Assembly (NCBI GenBank): GCA_001516055.1
Contig: LOEZ01000083.1
Span: forward strand, 1 to 60,166
Source: Gracilibacter sp. BRH_c7a
Lineage (GTDB): Bacteria > Bacillota > Desulfitobacteriia > Desulfitobacteriales > Syntrophobotulaceae
Reading direction: 5' to 3'
DNA: 60,166 nt
Made by a program: the position numbers and the translations under genes. Below, piece after piece: positions 43,858-51,663 of the stretch (position 1 is the first letter of the stretch; every line of letters starts with the position of its first letter). The notes below the pieces were generated by a model, which saw nothing but the letters and a program-made list of their open reading frames with translations, was not told where the DNA came from and made no database searches.

Positions 43858-44703
43858 TTATTTGCCCTCCTTTCCTGACTGACAACACTTTATCTTATCA
43901 TAAGCGACAGCTTCTTCATTACGGAAGAAGGCGGAACGTTTCATAGCAAGATCAAAATCTACTTTATGACCATCGAATTCCGGTCCATCGACACAAGCGA
44001 ACTTAGTTTGTCCATCAACTTCCAGTCTGCAAGCTCCACACATCCCGGTTCCATCTACCATAATAGTATTCATACTGACTATGGTCTTAATCCCCAGCGG
44101 TTTTGTAAAATTAGCAACTGACTTCATCATGATTGCAGGACCGATAGCCCAGATACAATCTATTTTTACATCTTTATCTAAGATGGATTGGATTCCATGG
44201 GTTACAAATCCTTTAATCCCATACGAACCATCATCAGTAGCGATAACAACTTCATCACTGGCAGCTCTCATTTCCTCTTCCAGGATCAGTAAATCTTTGG
44301 ATCTTGCACCCAAAACGGAAATAACTTTATTACCTGCTTCTTTTAGAGCTCTAGCGATTGGATGAACTGGAGCAATTCCTACCCCACCTCCTACGCAGAG
44401 TACTGTTCCATAGTTCTCGATTTCTGTAGCTATCCCAAGAGGACCGACAAAATCAACAAATGAGTCTCCCTCTTGCATACGCGTAATCAGGGCAGATGAA
44501 TACCCGACCTCTTGAATAACAATCGTGATTGTTCCTTTTTCTGGATTGAAATCCATGATAGTTAGAGGAATTCGCTCAGAATCATCGTTTTGACGGACGA
44601 TAACAAACTCTCCTGGTTGTGCTTTTTTAGCTACAGCCGGTGCTTCCACTTCCAGCAAAACAATTGCCTCAGCTAGTTCTCTTCTTTTGACTACTCTGTA
44701 CAC
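43858..44703 (-). CDS. nfnA: NfnA / dihydroorotate dehydrogenase-type electron transfer subunit
   Basis: This 281-residue FAD/[2Fe-2S] protein has an N-terminal FAD domain (about 1-95; PGEFVIVRQND, RIPLTIMDFN), an NAD domain (about 100-220; VLCVGGGVGIAPVHPIARAL), and four Cys in CGACRLEVDGQTKFACVDG that bind the 2Fe-2S cluster. GTG 44703 has a spaced GGAGGAG; GTG 44709 is too close to the site. It is the first gene of nfnAB. In the SudB/NfnA family this subunit takes electrons from NADH. Confidence 0.9.
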   Translation of the reverse strand: MYRVVKRRELAEAIVLLEVEAPAVAKKAQPGEFVIVRQNDDSERIPLTIMDFNPEKGTITIVIQEVGYSSALITRMQEGDSFVDFVGPLGIATEIENYGTVLCVGGGVGIAPVHPIARALKEAGNKVISVLGARSKDLLILEEEMRAASDEVVIATDDGSYGIKGFVTHGIQSILDKDVKIDCIWAIGPAIMMKSVANFTKPLGIKTIVSMNTIMVDGTGMCGACRLEVDGQTKFACVDGPEFDGHKVDFDLAMKRSAFFRNEEAVAYDKIKCCQSGKEGK

Positions 44704-44748
44704 TTTCACTCCTCCTCCGAATTTACTAGTATTATTGCTAATTTCGCC

Positions 44749-44779
44749 ACAAATTATTGTTACGTTTGCAATAATTTGT
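44749..44779. promoter_or_regulatory. Operator-like pair in the nfnAB leader
   Basis: ACAAATTATTGT (44749-44760, plus strand) and ACAAATTATTGC (44779-44768, minus strand) form an inverted pair, with arms CACAAATTATTG and CAATAATTTGTG nine bases apart. Each half is itself an ACAA-ATTA-TTGT dyad. The pair lies downstream of the nfnAB promoter and would form a 12-bp RNA stem in the leader. A third copy is at 44862-44873. Confidence 0.6.
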
Positions 44780-44803
44780 GTTTCTATCCAAACCCCATTT
44801 TAA

Positions 44804-44833
44804 ATATTACAAATTAGTAGTTAAATCTGTCAA
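44804..44833 (-). promoter_or_regulatory. Strong sigma-A-type promoter of nfnAB
   Basis: On the minus strand a perfect -35 TTGACA (44833-44828), an 18-bp spacer and a -10 TAATAT (44809-44804) point at nfnAB. The start of transcription would be near 44797. The gene-free stretch 44704-44962 contains this promoter and three operator copies. Confidence 0.8.
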
Positions 44834-44861
44834 GTGAAAAAATTCATAATAAAAGTTTGCT

Positions 44862-44873
44862 ACAATAATTTGT
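44862..44873. promoter_or_regulatory. Third copy of the nfnAB operator
   Basis: ACAAATTATTGT on the minus strand (44873-44862), in the wider dyad TTACAA-ATTA-TTGTAG. It is about 70 bp upstream of the predicted start. Centres of the copies are about 94 and 113 bp from the downstream pair, close to whole helical turns. Confidence 0.55.
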
Positions 44874-44962
44874 AACAAATTGTCAAAATATTTAAATATT
44901 TTAATTACTTTTCTACAATTCTATATGATACCACTAGTTAACTGAAAAGTTAATACTGAAAT

Positions 44963-45910
44963 TCATGGTAAGTACAATAGTTCCCTGGCAATCAAGGCTA
45001 CTCCTATGGAGTTATCAGTACTCCACTGAGCTTTAGCCCAGTGTAAATGTGCGTGGCTGCGAAGTTTTCTCTCTAACTCACTTCTAATATATCTATTTGA
45101 AGCCACTCCACCAACAACTAAAATTTGGTCCAAACCTGTCTCAGCTACCGCTTTTTCCAAAACCTTAGATAATGTCCTCACTATGCATCCTTCGACTGCC
45201 CTAGCAAGATCTGCCGGTTTTCTCTTATCTTCAATCATACGTTGAACTGCTGACTCTACACCGGAAAAGCTCATTTCATAACCTTTTACCGAGGATGGAA
45301 GCAGGGAAGCAGAACCAGGTGATGCTTTTAAGGCCATCTTCTCAAGTTCACTGCCCGCAGGGAAAGTAAGTCCCAGACGAGTTCCCACCCTATCAATAAA
45401 TTGCCCTGCATGAAGATCAGTACTGCCACCAAGTATTGTAATCGTATATCTACCTGGAATATCTTTACGGATATGTAAGATCTCTGTCGTACCGCCAGAA
45501 AGATGAACTCCGAGGAACTCTGAAGCATCCAATTCAGTCGCGGATTCCAGACCCGCCGCTAGATGCCCCTCTTGATGACTGGTTGTGATAAGGTCTACCT
45601 TTAAAGCACTGGCTAAAGATAAGGCAATAGCTTTGCCTGCAGTAAAGACAGGCATATACGAACCCTCAATATTTCTAGGAGTAGTGCTTACTCCGATACC
45701 CTTGATGTCCCCCCATATATCAGCAGGAACCTGAGCAATAATCTCCGGAAGAATTTGTATATGCTTAAAAAGAGCCTCAGATTGTGCAAGGCCCTTCTCT
45801 CCTAAAGGTACTTGGAGAACACGCCTGTTCTCCCAAATAACCTGTTTATTATCATCAACAACAGCCACAGATGATGTATATGCACTTGTATCAATCCCCA
45901 AATACATCAT
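44963..45910 (-). CDS. TsaD/Kae1 paralogue
   Basis: This 315-residue protein belongs to the TsaD/Kae1 (M22 glycoprotease) superfamily. It keeps the two metal-binding His (SHQEGH: His112 and His116) and the late Asp (TDNSIGVALIA), as well as GGVASNRYIR. It differs from ordinary TsaD in the nucleotide loop: STTPRNIEGSY replaces the usual TxGPGL pattern. The N-terminus YLGIDTSAYTSSVAVVD is near standard. A true tsaD should exist elsewhere, so this is a second member of unknown job. It lies alone between nfnAB and nusB. Confidence 0.8.
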   Translation of the reverse strand: MMYLGIDTSAYTSSVAVVDDNKQVIWENRRVLQVPLGEKGLAQSEALFKHIQILPEIIAQVPADIWGDIKGIGVSTTPRNIEGSYMPVFTAGKAIALSLASALKVDLITTSHQEGHLAAGLESATELDASEFLGVHLSGGTTEILHIRKDIPGRYTITILGGSTDLHAGQFIDRVGTRLGLTFPAGSELEKMALKASPGSASLLPSSVKGYEMSFSGVESAVQRMIEDKRKPADLARAVEGCIVRTLSKVLEKAVAETGLDQILVVGGVASNRYIRSELERKLRSHAHLHWAKAQWSTDNSIGVALIARELLYLP

Positions 45911-46013
45911 GCTTTCCTTCTCCTTAGCCCCTCAAAGTTCTTAACATCCTTAACCCTAAATTATAGCTCTATTATACTTAATGTCTTTAATTGTAATGTT
46001 TGTGTATTACTTA

Positions 46014-46160
46014 GTGAACCTTAGAGCAGAGAAGCGTCGAGAGCGTAGCTGATGAAGCGTTAAGATGTGCCATGGTTAACATCGGGTATTACCCTGAGGT
46101 TTGGCACATTAGCGGAGTCAGTAAGTGAACAGCTTCGGCGCGTGGTGAACGGGTAATGCA
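46014..46160. repeat. Structured GC-rich intergenic element
   Basis: This stretch in the 293-bp gap is richer in G+C than its surroundings. A stem of ATGTGCCA (46065-46072) and TGGCACAT (46102-46109) encloses a second hairpin GGGTA/TACCC (46084-46094). GTGAAC occurs three times (46014, 46125 and 46145). It has no open frame with a ribosome site. It may be an interspersed repeat or a small RNA. The remaining gap (45911-46013, 46161-46203) shows only AT-rich DNA. Confidence 0.45.
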
Positions 46161-46203
46161 CAAACATGCACTTTCAAACATTCAAATCATAATAGAGACA
46201 TAA

Positions 46204-46614
46204 TTACTTCTCATCACTATCCATCAACTTATCCAGTATCCCATTGATAAACTTAGCTGACTCGGCACTGCCGAATTTCTTAGCAATCTCTATCGCTTCA
46301 TTAAGAGTTACTCTCTGCGGAGTGTCCGCATAATATAACATCTCATAAATAGCAAGTCTCATCAAATTTCGGTCTACCCCATTCATCCTATCCAAAGCCC
46401 ACTCATGGGCAGTCTTAGAAATCATTTTGTCTATTTCCTCTTTATGATGGAGTGTACCTTCGACTAATTCTATTGTAAAATTTTTATATTTTTCTGAGAC
46501 AACGAATTCTTCGGTCCAGTGTTCAATAACCTTTTCTAAGGATTCATTTTCTCCTGTGACATCAAGTTGAAATAATACTTGCAGGGCTGTTTCCCGTGCT
46601 AGTCTTCTACTCAT
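46204..46614 (-). CDS. nusB: Transcription antitermination factor NusB
   Basis: NusB works with NusE (S10) at boxA sites of rRNA operons. It has 136 residues, a helical protein of normal length. Motifs include SRRLARETALQVLFQLDVTG at the start, DRMNGVDRNLMRLAIYEML in the middle and LNEAIEIAKKFGSAESAKFI near the end. It follows the DUF2273 gene by about 110 bp. Confidence 0.97.
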   Translation of the reverse strand: MSRRLARETALQVLFQLDVTGENESLEKVIEHWTEEFVVSEKYKNFTIELVEGTLHHKEEIDKMISKTAHEWALDRMNGVDRNLMRLAIYEMLYYADTPQRVTLNEAIEIAKKFGSAESAKFINGILDKLMDSDEK

Positions 46615-46726
46615 TGACAGCCTCCGATATTTATTTTTTAGTGCAATATACGCTTATCTAATTTTTGCAAAAGAAAAAAACAGATTTACCCAACGACAAC
46701 ATACAGAATCGGAGTGATACTGTGCT

Positions 46727-47023
46727 TTAATACCTATCTTTACCTCGAAAAGATATTCTATGTACAATTTTATTTAGCCATGGAGGTAATCTACCGTCAT
46801 CCCAGCACTTTCCTAGATAATATCCCGTACATGATAAAGCTATTAAAAGGACTGTCTGCAAGAAACCAAAAATAATCAACAACAAAGCCAGCAAAAACCC
46901 GCTTAATAAACCCAAAGATTTACCTGGATGGTTCTCGATGCTCCACTCGCTGATTTCCGTGATTCTCTCCCCTAGACTCCTCCAAAAGCTGCTCATCTTC
47001 TTAATGCTGTATGCCTCAGACAT
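46727..47023 (-). CDS. DUF2273 small membrane protein
   Basis: This 98-residue protein is of the DUF2273 family. Two close membrane helices (GLLSGFLLALLLIIFGFLQT, VLLIALSCTGYYLGK) are followed by a short charged tail. A later in-frame ATG (M10) is an alternative start. Genes of this family usually accompany asp23 genes. It lies between asp23 and nusB and is probably an envelope partner of the Asp23 protein. Confidence 0.88.
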   Translation of the reverse strand: MSEAYSIKKMSSFWRSLGERITEISEWSIENHPGKSLGLLSGFLLALLLIIFGFLQTVLLIALSCTGYYLGKCWDDGRLPPWLNKIVHRISFRGKDRY

Positions 47024-47083
47024 AATGTCTGCACCAGCACCTCACCTCTTTAACTGAAATCCGAAAACTATTGGCCAATATGT

Positions 47084-47473
47084 TTAGCCTTCTTTAAGCT
47101 CTTTAATCTCTGTTACCTGTTTGAATGCTATCCCTTGGATATGAACATTAATCTCCAATACTTTTAACCCTGTCATACCTTCAATAGCTTCTTTAACAGC
47201 TTCCTGAACTTTTTGCGCTACTTCAGGGATGGACACTCCATATTCTACTGCTAAGAATAGATCTACCGATGCTTCTTTTTCCCCTACTTCGACTTTAATG
47301 CCTTTGGAAGCATTCTTTCCTCTTGTCAGCATATTAGCAATATCGCCAACAAAGCCTCCACTCATTTCAGCAACTCCTTTTACTTCAGAAGCTGCCATTC
47401 CAGCGATGACTTCGACAACCTCGTCAGCAATCCGCACCGAACCAATTGAGTTATTTAGCATTGCATTATCCAT
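47084..47473 (-). CDS. Asp23/Gls24 family envelope protein
   Basis: This 129-residue Asp23/YloU-type protein is cytoplasmic. It has GSVRIADEVVEVIAGMAASE at the start, VSIPEVAQKVQEAVKEAIEG after the middle, and VLEINVHIQGI at the end. In staphylococci the family is membrane-associated and linked to cell-wall stress. It is followed by the DUF2273 protein and is preceded by spoIIIAH. It may be constitutively expressed rather than sporulation-specific. Confidence 0.92.
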   Translation of the reverse strand: MDNAMLNNSIGSVRIADEVVEVIAGMAASEVKGVAEMSGGFVGDIANMLTRGKNASKGIKVEVGEKEASVDLFLAVEYGVSIPEVAQKVQEAVKEAIEGMTGLKVLEINVHIQGIAFKQVTEIKELKEG

Positions 47474-47576
47474 CTAATCCACCTCATTTTATTTCCAACT
47501 TTAGCCTGTATTAGTATTATAACAGAATACACACCTACAGCAAGTCCCCATACCGGAGCAGGTTTGCTATACAATG

Positions 47577-48113
47577 TCAGAATCTAGTTAGCACTTGGAT
47601 TTTTCCCTGGGTCAATCCTGTCACCCTCGACCCAACTTTTTTTATTGTGCTGTTTTCTTGTTGGGTTATAGTCTCACTCAAAACTGTGATATTAACCTTA
47701 TCCCCATTAACATCAGAGACAACATCTCGAAATCCTTGCATTTTTAAGATATTCTCTATCTCTCCTTCTTTAGCTATCTTATCACTTAACTCCAACCAAC
47801 GTTTTTGGGCTTGTTCACGTGTATCGGTGATATCTGATTGTAGAAGATGCCAAAGCATTTCTTTATTTTCCTGTCTCATCTGTTCTCTTTTGATTCGATA
47901 GTTAACAAAATAGTTTTGTCCTTCATCATTGGTTAAATCAACAATTTCCGAAGAGAAATTTATTTTATTCTCAGGAAAGACATACTCTGCTAATGTCATG
48001 TTTTTATTCTGAGCATATATTGCCTTCTCCGCCTCATTAGTATCCTGAACTAAAAAAAATGAGGAGATAGCCAATGACACTGCAAATACAGAAATATAGA
48101 TTTTCTTAGACAC
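47577..48113 (-). CDS. spoIIIAH: Stage III sporulation protein AH
   Basis: SpoIIIAH is the mother-cell partner of forespore SpoIIQ in the channel joining the two cells. It has 178 residues: an N-terminal membrane segment (ISVFAVSLAISSFFLVQ) and an extracytoplasmic domain of the YscJ/FliF type with VVSDVNGDKVNITVLSETIT near the end. Its ATG overlaps the end of spoIIIAG by 8 bp. It is the last gene of spoIIIAA-AH. Confidence 0.95.
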   Translation of the reverse strand: MSKKIYISVFAVSLAISSFFLVQDTNEAEKAIYAQNKNMTLAEYVFPENKINFSSEIVDLTNDEGQNYFVNYRIKREQMRQENKEMLWHLLQSDITDTREQAQKRWLELSDKIAKEGEIENILKMQGFRDVVSDVNGDKVNITVLSETITQQENSTIKKVGSRVTGLTQGKIQVLTRF

Positions 48114-48675
48114 CTAAAATCCCTCCCATAGGAGCAACACTAATTTTTGATGCTGGGATATCTAGAAGGGTTCTCACTGCCTCGAATATCTGCTCCTTCA
48201 CTTTGGGATCACTTGCTCCCTCAGCTATAATAAGAACGCCTGAGACCTGAGGGCGCTGTTCAACTATAATAAGCGCTCCAGTATTGCCGACTAGAACAGG
48301 ACGATTACTTTCTGTTTCTTCCACTGTCTCCCTGGTTCCGCCTTCTTTATCGGTTTCTTTTGATGTCTTCTTGGTGACACTCTCATCCTTGGCAAATTCT
48401 TTTCGAAGAGTAGCGTTATACGTTACAAGCACCTTAACTTTGCCTACCCCTTTCATTTTCTCGAGGTTAATCGCAATCTTTTCTTCTAAACTCTTTTCTA
48501 ATGCGGCAATACCTTCTAGTTCTTCGGCAATAGCAACAGTTGGTTCGGTTTGCGGATTAATAGTTGGTAATGGTTCTTTCCCCTGGCTTGAAAATATAAA
48601 TATAACTGCCACGATCACCAACATAACTACACCCATAATAATTTTTTCTGTGGAACCCTCCTTAAAAATACCCAT
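48106..48675 (-). CDS. spoIIIAG: Stage III sporulation protein AG
   Basis: SpoIIIAG forms a large ring in the intermembrane space of the engulfed forespore. It has 189 residues: one helix (IIMGVVMLVIVAVIFIF) and a ring-building domain with KMKGVGKVKVLVTYNATLRK and ISGVLIIAEGASDP-like text. It follows spoIIIAF by 13 bp and overlaps spoIIIAH. Starts at ATG 48675 after GGGGAGG. Confidence 0.95.
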   Translation of the reverse strand: MGIFKEGSTEKIIMGVVMLVIVAVIFIFSSQGKEPLPTINPQTEPTVAIAEELEGIAALEKSLEEKIAINLEKMKGVGKVKVLVTYNATLRKEFAKDESVTKKTSKETDKEGGTRETVEETESNRPVLVGNTGALIIVEQRPQVSGVLIIAEGASDPKVKEQIFEAVRTLLDIPASKISVAPMGGILGV

Positions 48676-48688
48676 ATATATCCTCCCC

Positions 48689-49279
48689 TTACATTCGTTC
48701 TCGAACCACTACAATCTCTCTTGGTATCTGCATAAAGGCTGAAACCAATCCTTGGATTTCCAACGCCTTAGAAGTTTCTTGATTATCTTGTTCTTCATCA
48801 CTACTCTCCCCAATTATTACAGGTTCGATTGGCTTAACCCCGCTCTGGGATTGACTAAAAACTATCTCTACTTTAAGAATTTGGGGGTAATCTGCAAACC
48901 CTCCAGCATTTTCCTCTAATTCCACTCCTATATCAGTGTCTTCTATGCCTTCCAGTGCTGACACAAAGATATTCATCTGATTAATTAGGATTCTCTTGTA
49001 CTGTTCTCGGACAGCTGACTTTCCCGTATCTTCTAATTCGCTTTCCCCCGCCAGAACAGGCATATCTCCGGGCGCGGCGACGACCCAAGCGGGTACTTCA
49101 TCTGAAAAATCAAGCTTCAGAAAATCAGTTAGCGGACTTAAGATGGCTGCTATTACAAACAGGCCCATTACAAGTTGAACGAATCCTCTCATGGATTTAT
49201 TAGGAAGCAGCATCTCCAGGAAAGTAGCCAACAGAAGAATAAAGGCTAGATTCCGTATTAAAATCTTTAGTCCTTCCAT
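48689..49279 (-). CDS. spoIIIAF: Stage III sporulation protein AF
   Basis: SpoIIIAF is a membrane protein of the SpoIIIA channel complex. The start is ATG 49279 after TTGAGG; a GTG nine bases earlier is also in frame. It has 196 residues: two N-terminal helices (LAFILLLATFLEMLLPN, GFVQLVMGLFVIAAILSPL) and an extracellular ring-type domain (QILKVEIVFSQSQ). It follows spoIIIAE. Confidence 0.94.
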   Translation of the reverse strand: MEGLKILIRNLAFILLLATFLEMLLPNKSMRGFVQLVMGLFVIAAILSPLTDFLKLDFSDEVPAWVVAAPGDMPVLAGESELEDTGKSAVREQYKRILINQMNIFVSALEGIEDTDIGVELEENAGGFADYPQILKVEIVFSQSQSGVKPIEPVIIGESSDEEQDNQETSKALEIQGLVSAFMQIPREIVVVRERM

Positions 49280-49306
49280 GTCGTACACCTCAAAATTATT
49301 GGTAGA

Positions 49307-50497
49307 TCAGCGCAGCATCACAGCTAGATTTCCTGCCCCGATAATAATGGTTATTGTCAAGAAAAACATCATCCCAACACTTGCTACTGCTGCAAATATA
49401 TATAACAGTCCTTTGGACATATCCTGCAAACTATCAGCAAGATCTTTTTCTCCTAGAGGCTCCACTAAAGCTGCAGCTATCTTGAAAGTGAACATCATCG
49501 CAATAATCTTAATCACCGGTGCCAGGATAATCAGGATTATCGCCAGCATAGCTACAACACCTAAAGCATTCTTCAACAGTAAACCTGAACCGATTACAAT
49601 CTCCACAGCATCTTTAAAAAACTTGCCTACTACAGGAATTAAGTCTACAGAGTACTTTGCTGTTCTAAGTGTTACACCGTCCGCCACCCCTCCTGTAACC
49701 CCTTGCATGGTCATAATACCCATAAATACTGTCAGGACTATCCCGATACTCAACTTACCTCCAAACTCCAAGAGATTAGCGAATTTGGAAAGTTTAAAAT
49801 GAGGAGATATATTATTAAAGAGGCGGAGAACAACACTTAAGAAGAATAATGGCAGGACTACGTTCTTCATGACTGTTGCTAAGAAAACCAAACTGCCCAT
49901 AATAACAGGTTTAAATAAAGCGGCACTCGTTATATTGCCCATAGCTATAAGTATGGTGAACATCACGGGAAGAATGGCTTGCATGAAAGACACCATTTTA
50001 TCTATAGCATTATTACCGATTTCCACAGCCATACTGAAAGAAGTGATAACCAATCCCAGTAATACAAGGTATACTAACATTTGCGCAAATCTACTCACAT
50101 TTCCGATAAATGCTAATTGCAGTTGATTAATAATGGCGCAAATCACAGCTAACACCAGTAGTTTAGCTATCAAGGGGCCATTAACCACAACTTCCTTGAG
50201 AATTGCTTTCAGGATACTAAGGCCGATATCATCCGGCATCAAGCTCAATTCGCCATTCCGTAAATCTTCAAAGATTTTACTCAGAGAAAAATCAGGCAGT
50301 GATTCCTGAACATCTTGATCGAGTTGATTAAGCAAATCTTTCACTTGAGCTAAATCTATTTCCTCAGCCAGATCCACCATCTCAGTATCAATCCCTATTT
50401 GCTCCTGCCCTATTTCCACTTCTGCTTGGACAGGGAGGGATAGAATGAGATTGCAAAAGATTACGATACTTAAGAGCATGATTATTCTTCTGAACAA
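49307..50497 (-). CDS. spoIIIAE: Stage III sporulation protein AE
   Basis: SpoIIIAE is the large polytopic membrane subunit of the channel. It has 396 residues: a signal-like first helix (IIMLLSIVIFCNLILS), an acidic N-terminal segment, and about six to eight helices. The family block is MGIMTMQGVTGGVADGVTL, then KYSVDLIPVVGKFFKDAVE. It starts at TTG 50497 after GGGGAG. It lies between AD and AF. Confidence 0.96.
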   Translation of the reverse strand: MFRRIIMLLSIVIFCNLILSLPVQAEVEIGQEQIGIDTEMVDLAEEIDLAQVKDLLNQLDQDVQESLPDFSLSKIFEDLRNGELSLMPDDIGLSILKAILKEVVVNGPLIAKLLVLAVICAIINQLQLAFIGNVSRFAQMLVYLVLLGLVITSFSMAVEIGNNAIDKMVSFMQAILPVMFTILIAMGNITSAALFKPVIMGSLVFLATVMKNVVLPLFFLSVVLRLFNNISPHFKLSKFANLLEFGGKLSIGIVLTVFMGIMTMQGVTGGVADGVTLRTAKYSVDLIPVVGKFFKDAVEIVIGSGLLLKNALGVVAMLAIILIILAPVIKIIAMMFTFKIAAALVEPLGEKDLADSLQDMSKGLLYIFAAVASVGMMFFLTITIIIGAGNLAVMLR

Positions 50498-50509
50498 CTT
50501 TCTCTCCCC

Positions 50510-50896
50510 TTACGCCAATAACTTCATCACAGATTCCATAATTGCTACGATTATGGGTATGGCCAAGATGACTACAAATATTTTCGCTGCAATCTCCACT
50601 TTAGTTGCTAAAGCATTCTCTCCTGCATCCTTACATATCTGACAACCAAATTCCGCTAAATAAGCTACCCCAACCACCTTAAGAATAATAAATAAATAGT
50701 AAGAGCTGATATTAGCCTGATCAGCAAGTTTCTGCATCAAATCAATAATAATTCTGATTTTATCCATGATTAACAGAAAAATAGCTACTCCGGCAAGTAT
50801 GCTTAACTGAATAGCCATCTCAGGTTTGATTTGTCTAAGTACTGTTCCGATTACTGTTACAACAATAGCCAAACCTATGACTTGTACTATCTCCAC
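50510..50896 (-). CDS. spoIIIAD: Stage III sporulation protein AD
   Basis: SpoIIIAD is a small membrane protein with similarity to type III secretion FliQ/EscS-type proteins in the channel. It has 128 residues and four helices (IGLAIVVTVIGTVLRQIKPE, LSILAGVAIFLLIMDKIRII, YLFIILKVVGVAYLAEFG). The start is GTG 50896 after AGGGGG. It is next to the related AC. Confidence 0.95.
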   Translation of the reverse strand: MEIVQVIGLAIVVTVIGTVLRQIKPEMAIQLSILAGVAIFLLIMDKIRIIIDLMQKLADQANISSYYLFIILKVVGVAYLAEFGCQICKDAGENALATKVEIAAKIFVVILAIPIIVAIMESVMKLLA

Positions 50897-50907
50897 ACTT
50901 AAGCCCC

Positions 50908-51105
50908 CTAATACAAGTTGAAGACACTCTTAACCAAGACAAATAAATCTGATAACCCTTGAATTACGATATACAAAACTACGATAACCCCTGTAATCGT
51001 AACCATCTGAGCCTGCTCTTTTTTGCCGGCCTCAGTTAGGATTATGGCAAGTATCGCCACCAATAACCCAATCCCCGCAACTTTAATAATAAGATCAAAG
51101 CCCAT
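50908..51105 (-). CDS. spoIIIAC: Stage III sporulation protein AC
   Basis: SpoIIIAC is a short membrane protein with two helices (IKVAGIGLLVAILAIILTE and MVTITGVIVVLYIVIQGL). The start is ATG 51105, after GGAAGG, giving the usual 65 residues; the longer frame to 51180 overlaps spoIIIAB and is unlikely. It is expected to work with AD and AE in the channel. Confidence 0.95.
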   Translation of the reverse strand: MGFDLIIKVAGIGLLVAILAIILTEAGKKEQAQMVTITGVIVVLYIVIQGLSDLFVLVKSVFNLY

Positions 51106-51125
51106 CCTCTTTTGCCTTCCTTTCC

Positions 51126-51635
51126 TTACATGATGAAGATGACGATTGCCATACCGCTTAAGAAGCCAAGGTATGACCACATCTTTGCTTTGCTTTCAGC
51201 ATTATCCCTAGCTCTTTCTGCTACCGAATTCAGATGTTTTTGAACCAGTTCTAATTGCTTATGCTGTTCATTACGGTCTGACCTTCCCAGCCCTTTCCCT
51301 AGACTGCTGATTATTCTCCAATCATCCTCCAGAAGAGAAAATTTCTTCCTTTGACTATAAATAGCACTTTCCCAAGCAGAAGCTGCATTAGCCCCATCTC
51401 TTAACCTTGTTTCTAATTCTGAGAAAAAGTTTTTCCAGGGAAAATCTACTCTTTCTTTGAGAAAAGCAAAAGCTTCCGGCAAAGGTGTCGAACCCCAAAA
51501 TATCTCAGTATCCAATAAAGCCAAAGCATTAATCATCTCTCGGATTTCTAGCGGCCGTCTTTTTATTTGCCTGGCTTTAAGTAAACCTAAGCAACCAAAT
51601 CCAATTATTAATCCCAAATACCCAGCTATGAGCAT
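51126..51635 (-). CDS. spoIIIAB: Stage III sporulation protein AB
   Basis: SpoIIIAB resembles type II secretion GspF proteins and is thought to join the SpoIIIAA ATPase to the channel. It has 169 residues. An N-terminal helix (LIAGYLGLIIGFGCLGLL) and a C-terminal helix (MWSYLGFLSGMAIVIFIM) flank a helical cytoplasmic domain (LGKGLGRSDRNEQHKQLEL). It follows spoIIIAA by 28 bp. Confidence 0.95.
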   Translation of the reverse strand: MLIAGYLGLIIGFGCLGLLKARQIKRRPLEIREMINALALLDTEIFWGSTPLPEAFAFLKERVDFPWKNFFSELETRLRDGANAASAWESAIYSQRKKFSLLEDDWRIISSLGKGLGRSDRNEQHKQLELVQKHLNSVAERARDNAESKAKMWSYLGFLSGMAIVIFIM

Positions 51636-51663
51636 AAGCTATCCTCTCTTTTTCTTAGACTTA

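Noticed and set aside
48284-48742. 152-codon plus-strand frame
   Set aside because: It is antisense to spoIIIAG and spoIIIAF with Ser/Thr/Leu-rich shadow composition.
49191-49802. 203-codon plus-strand frame
   Set aside because: It is antisense to spoIIIAE and spoIIIAF, has unusual composition and no ribosome site. The minus-strand genes are certain.
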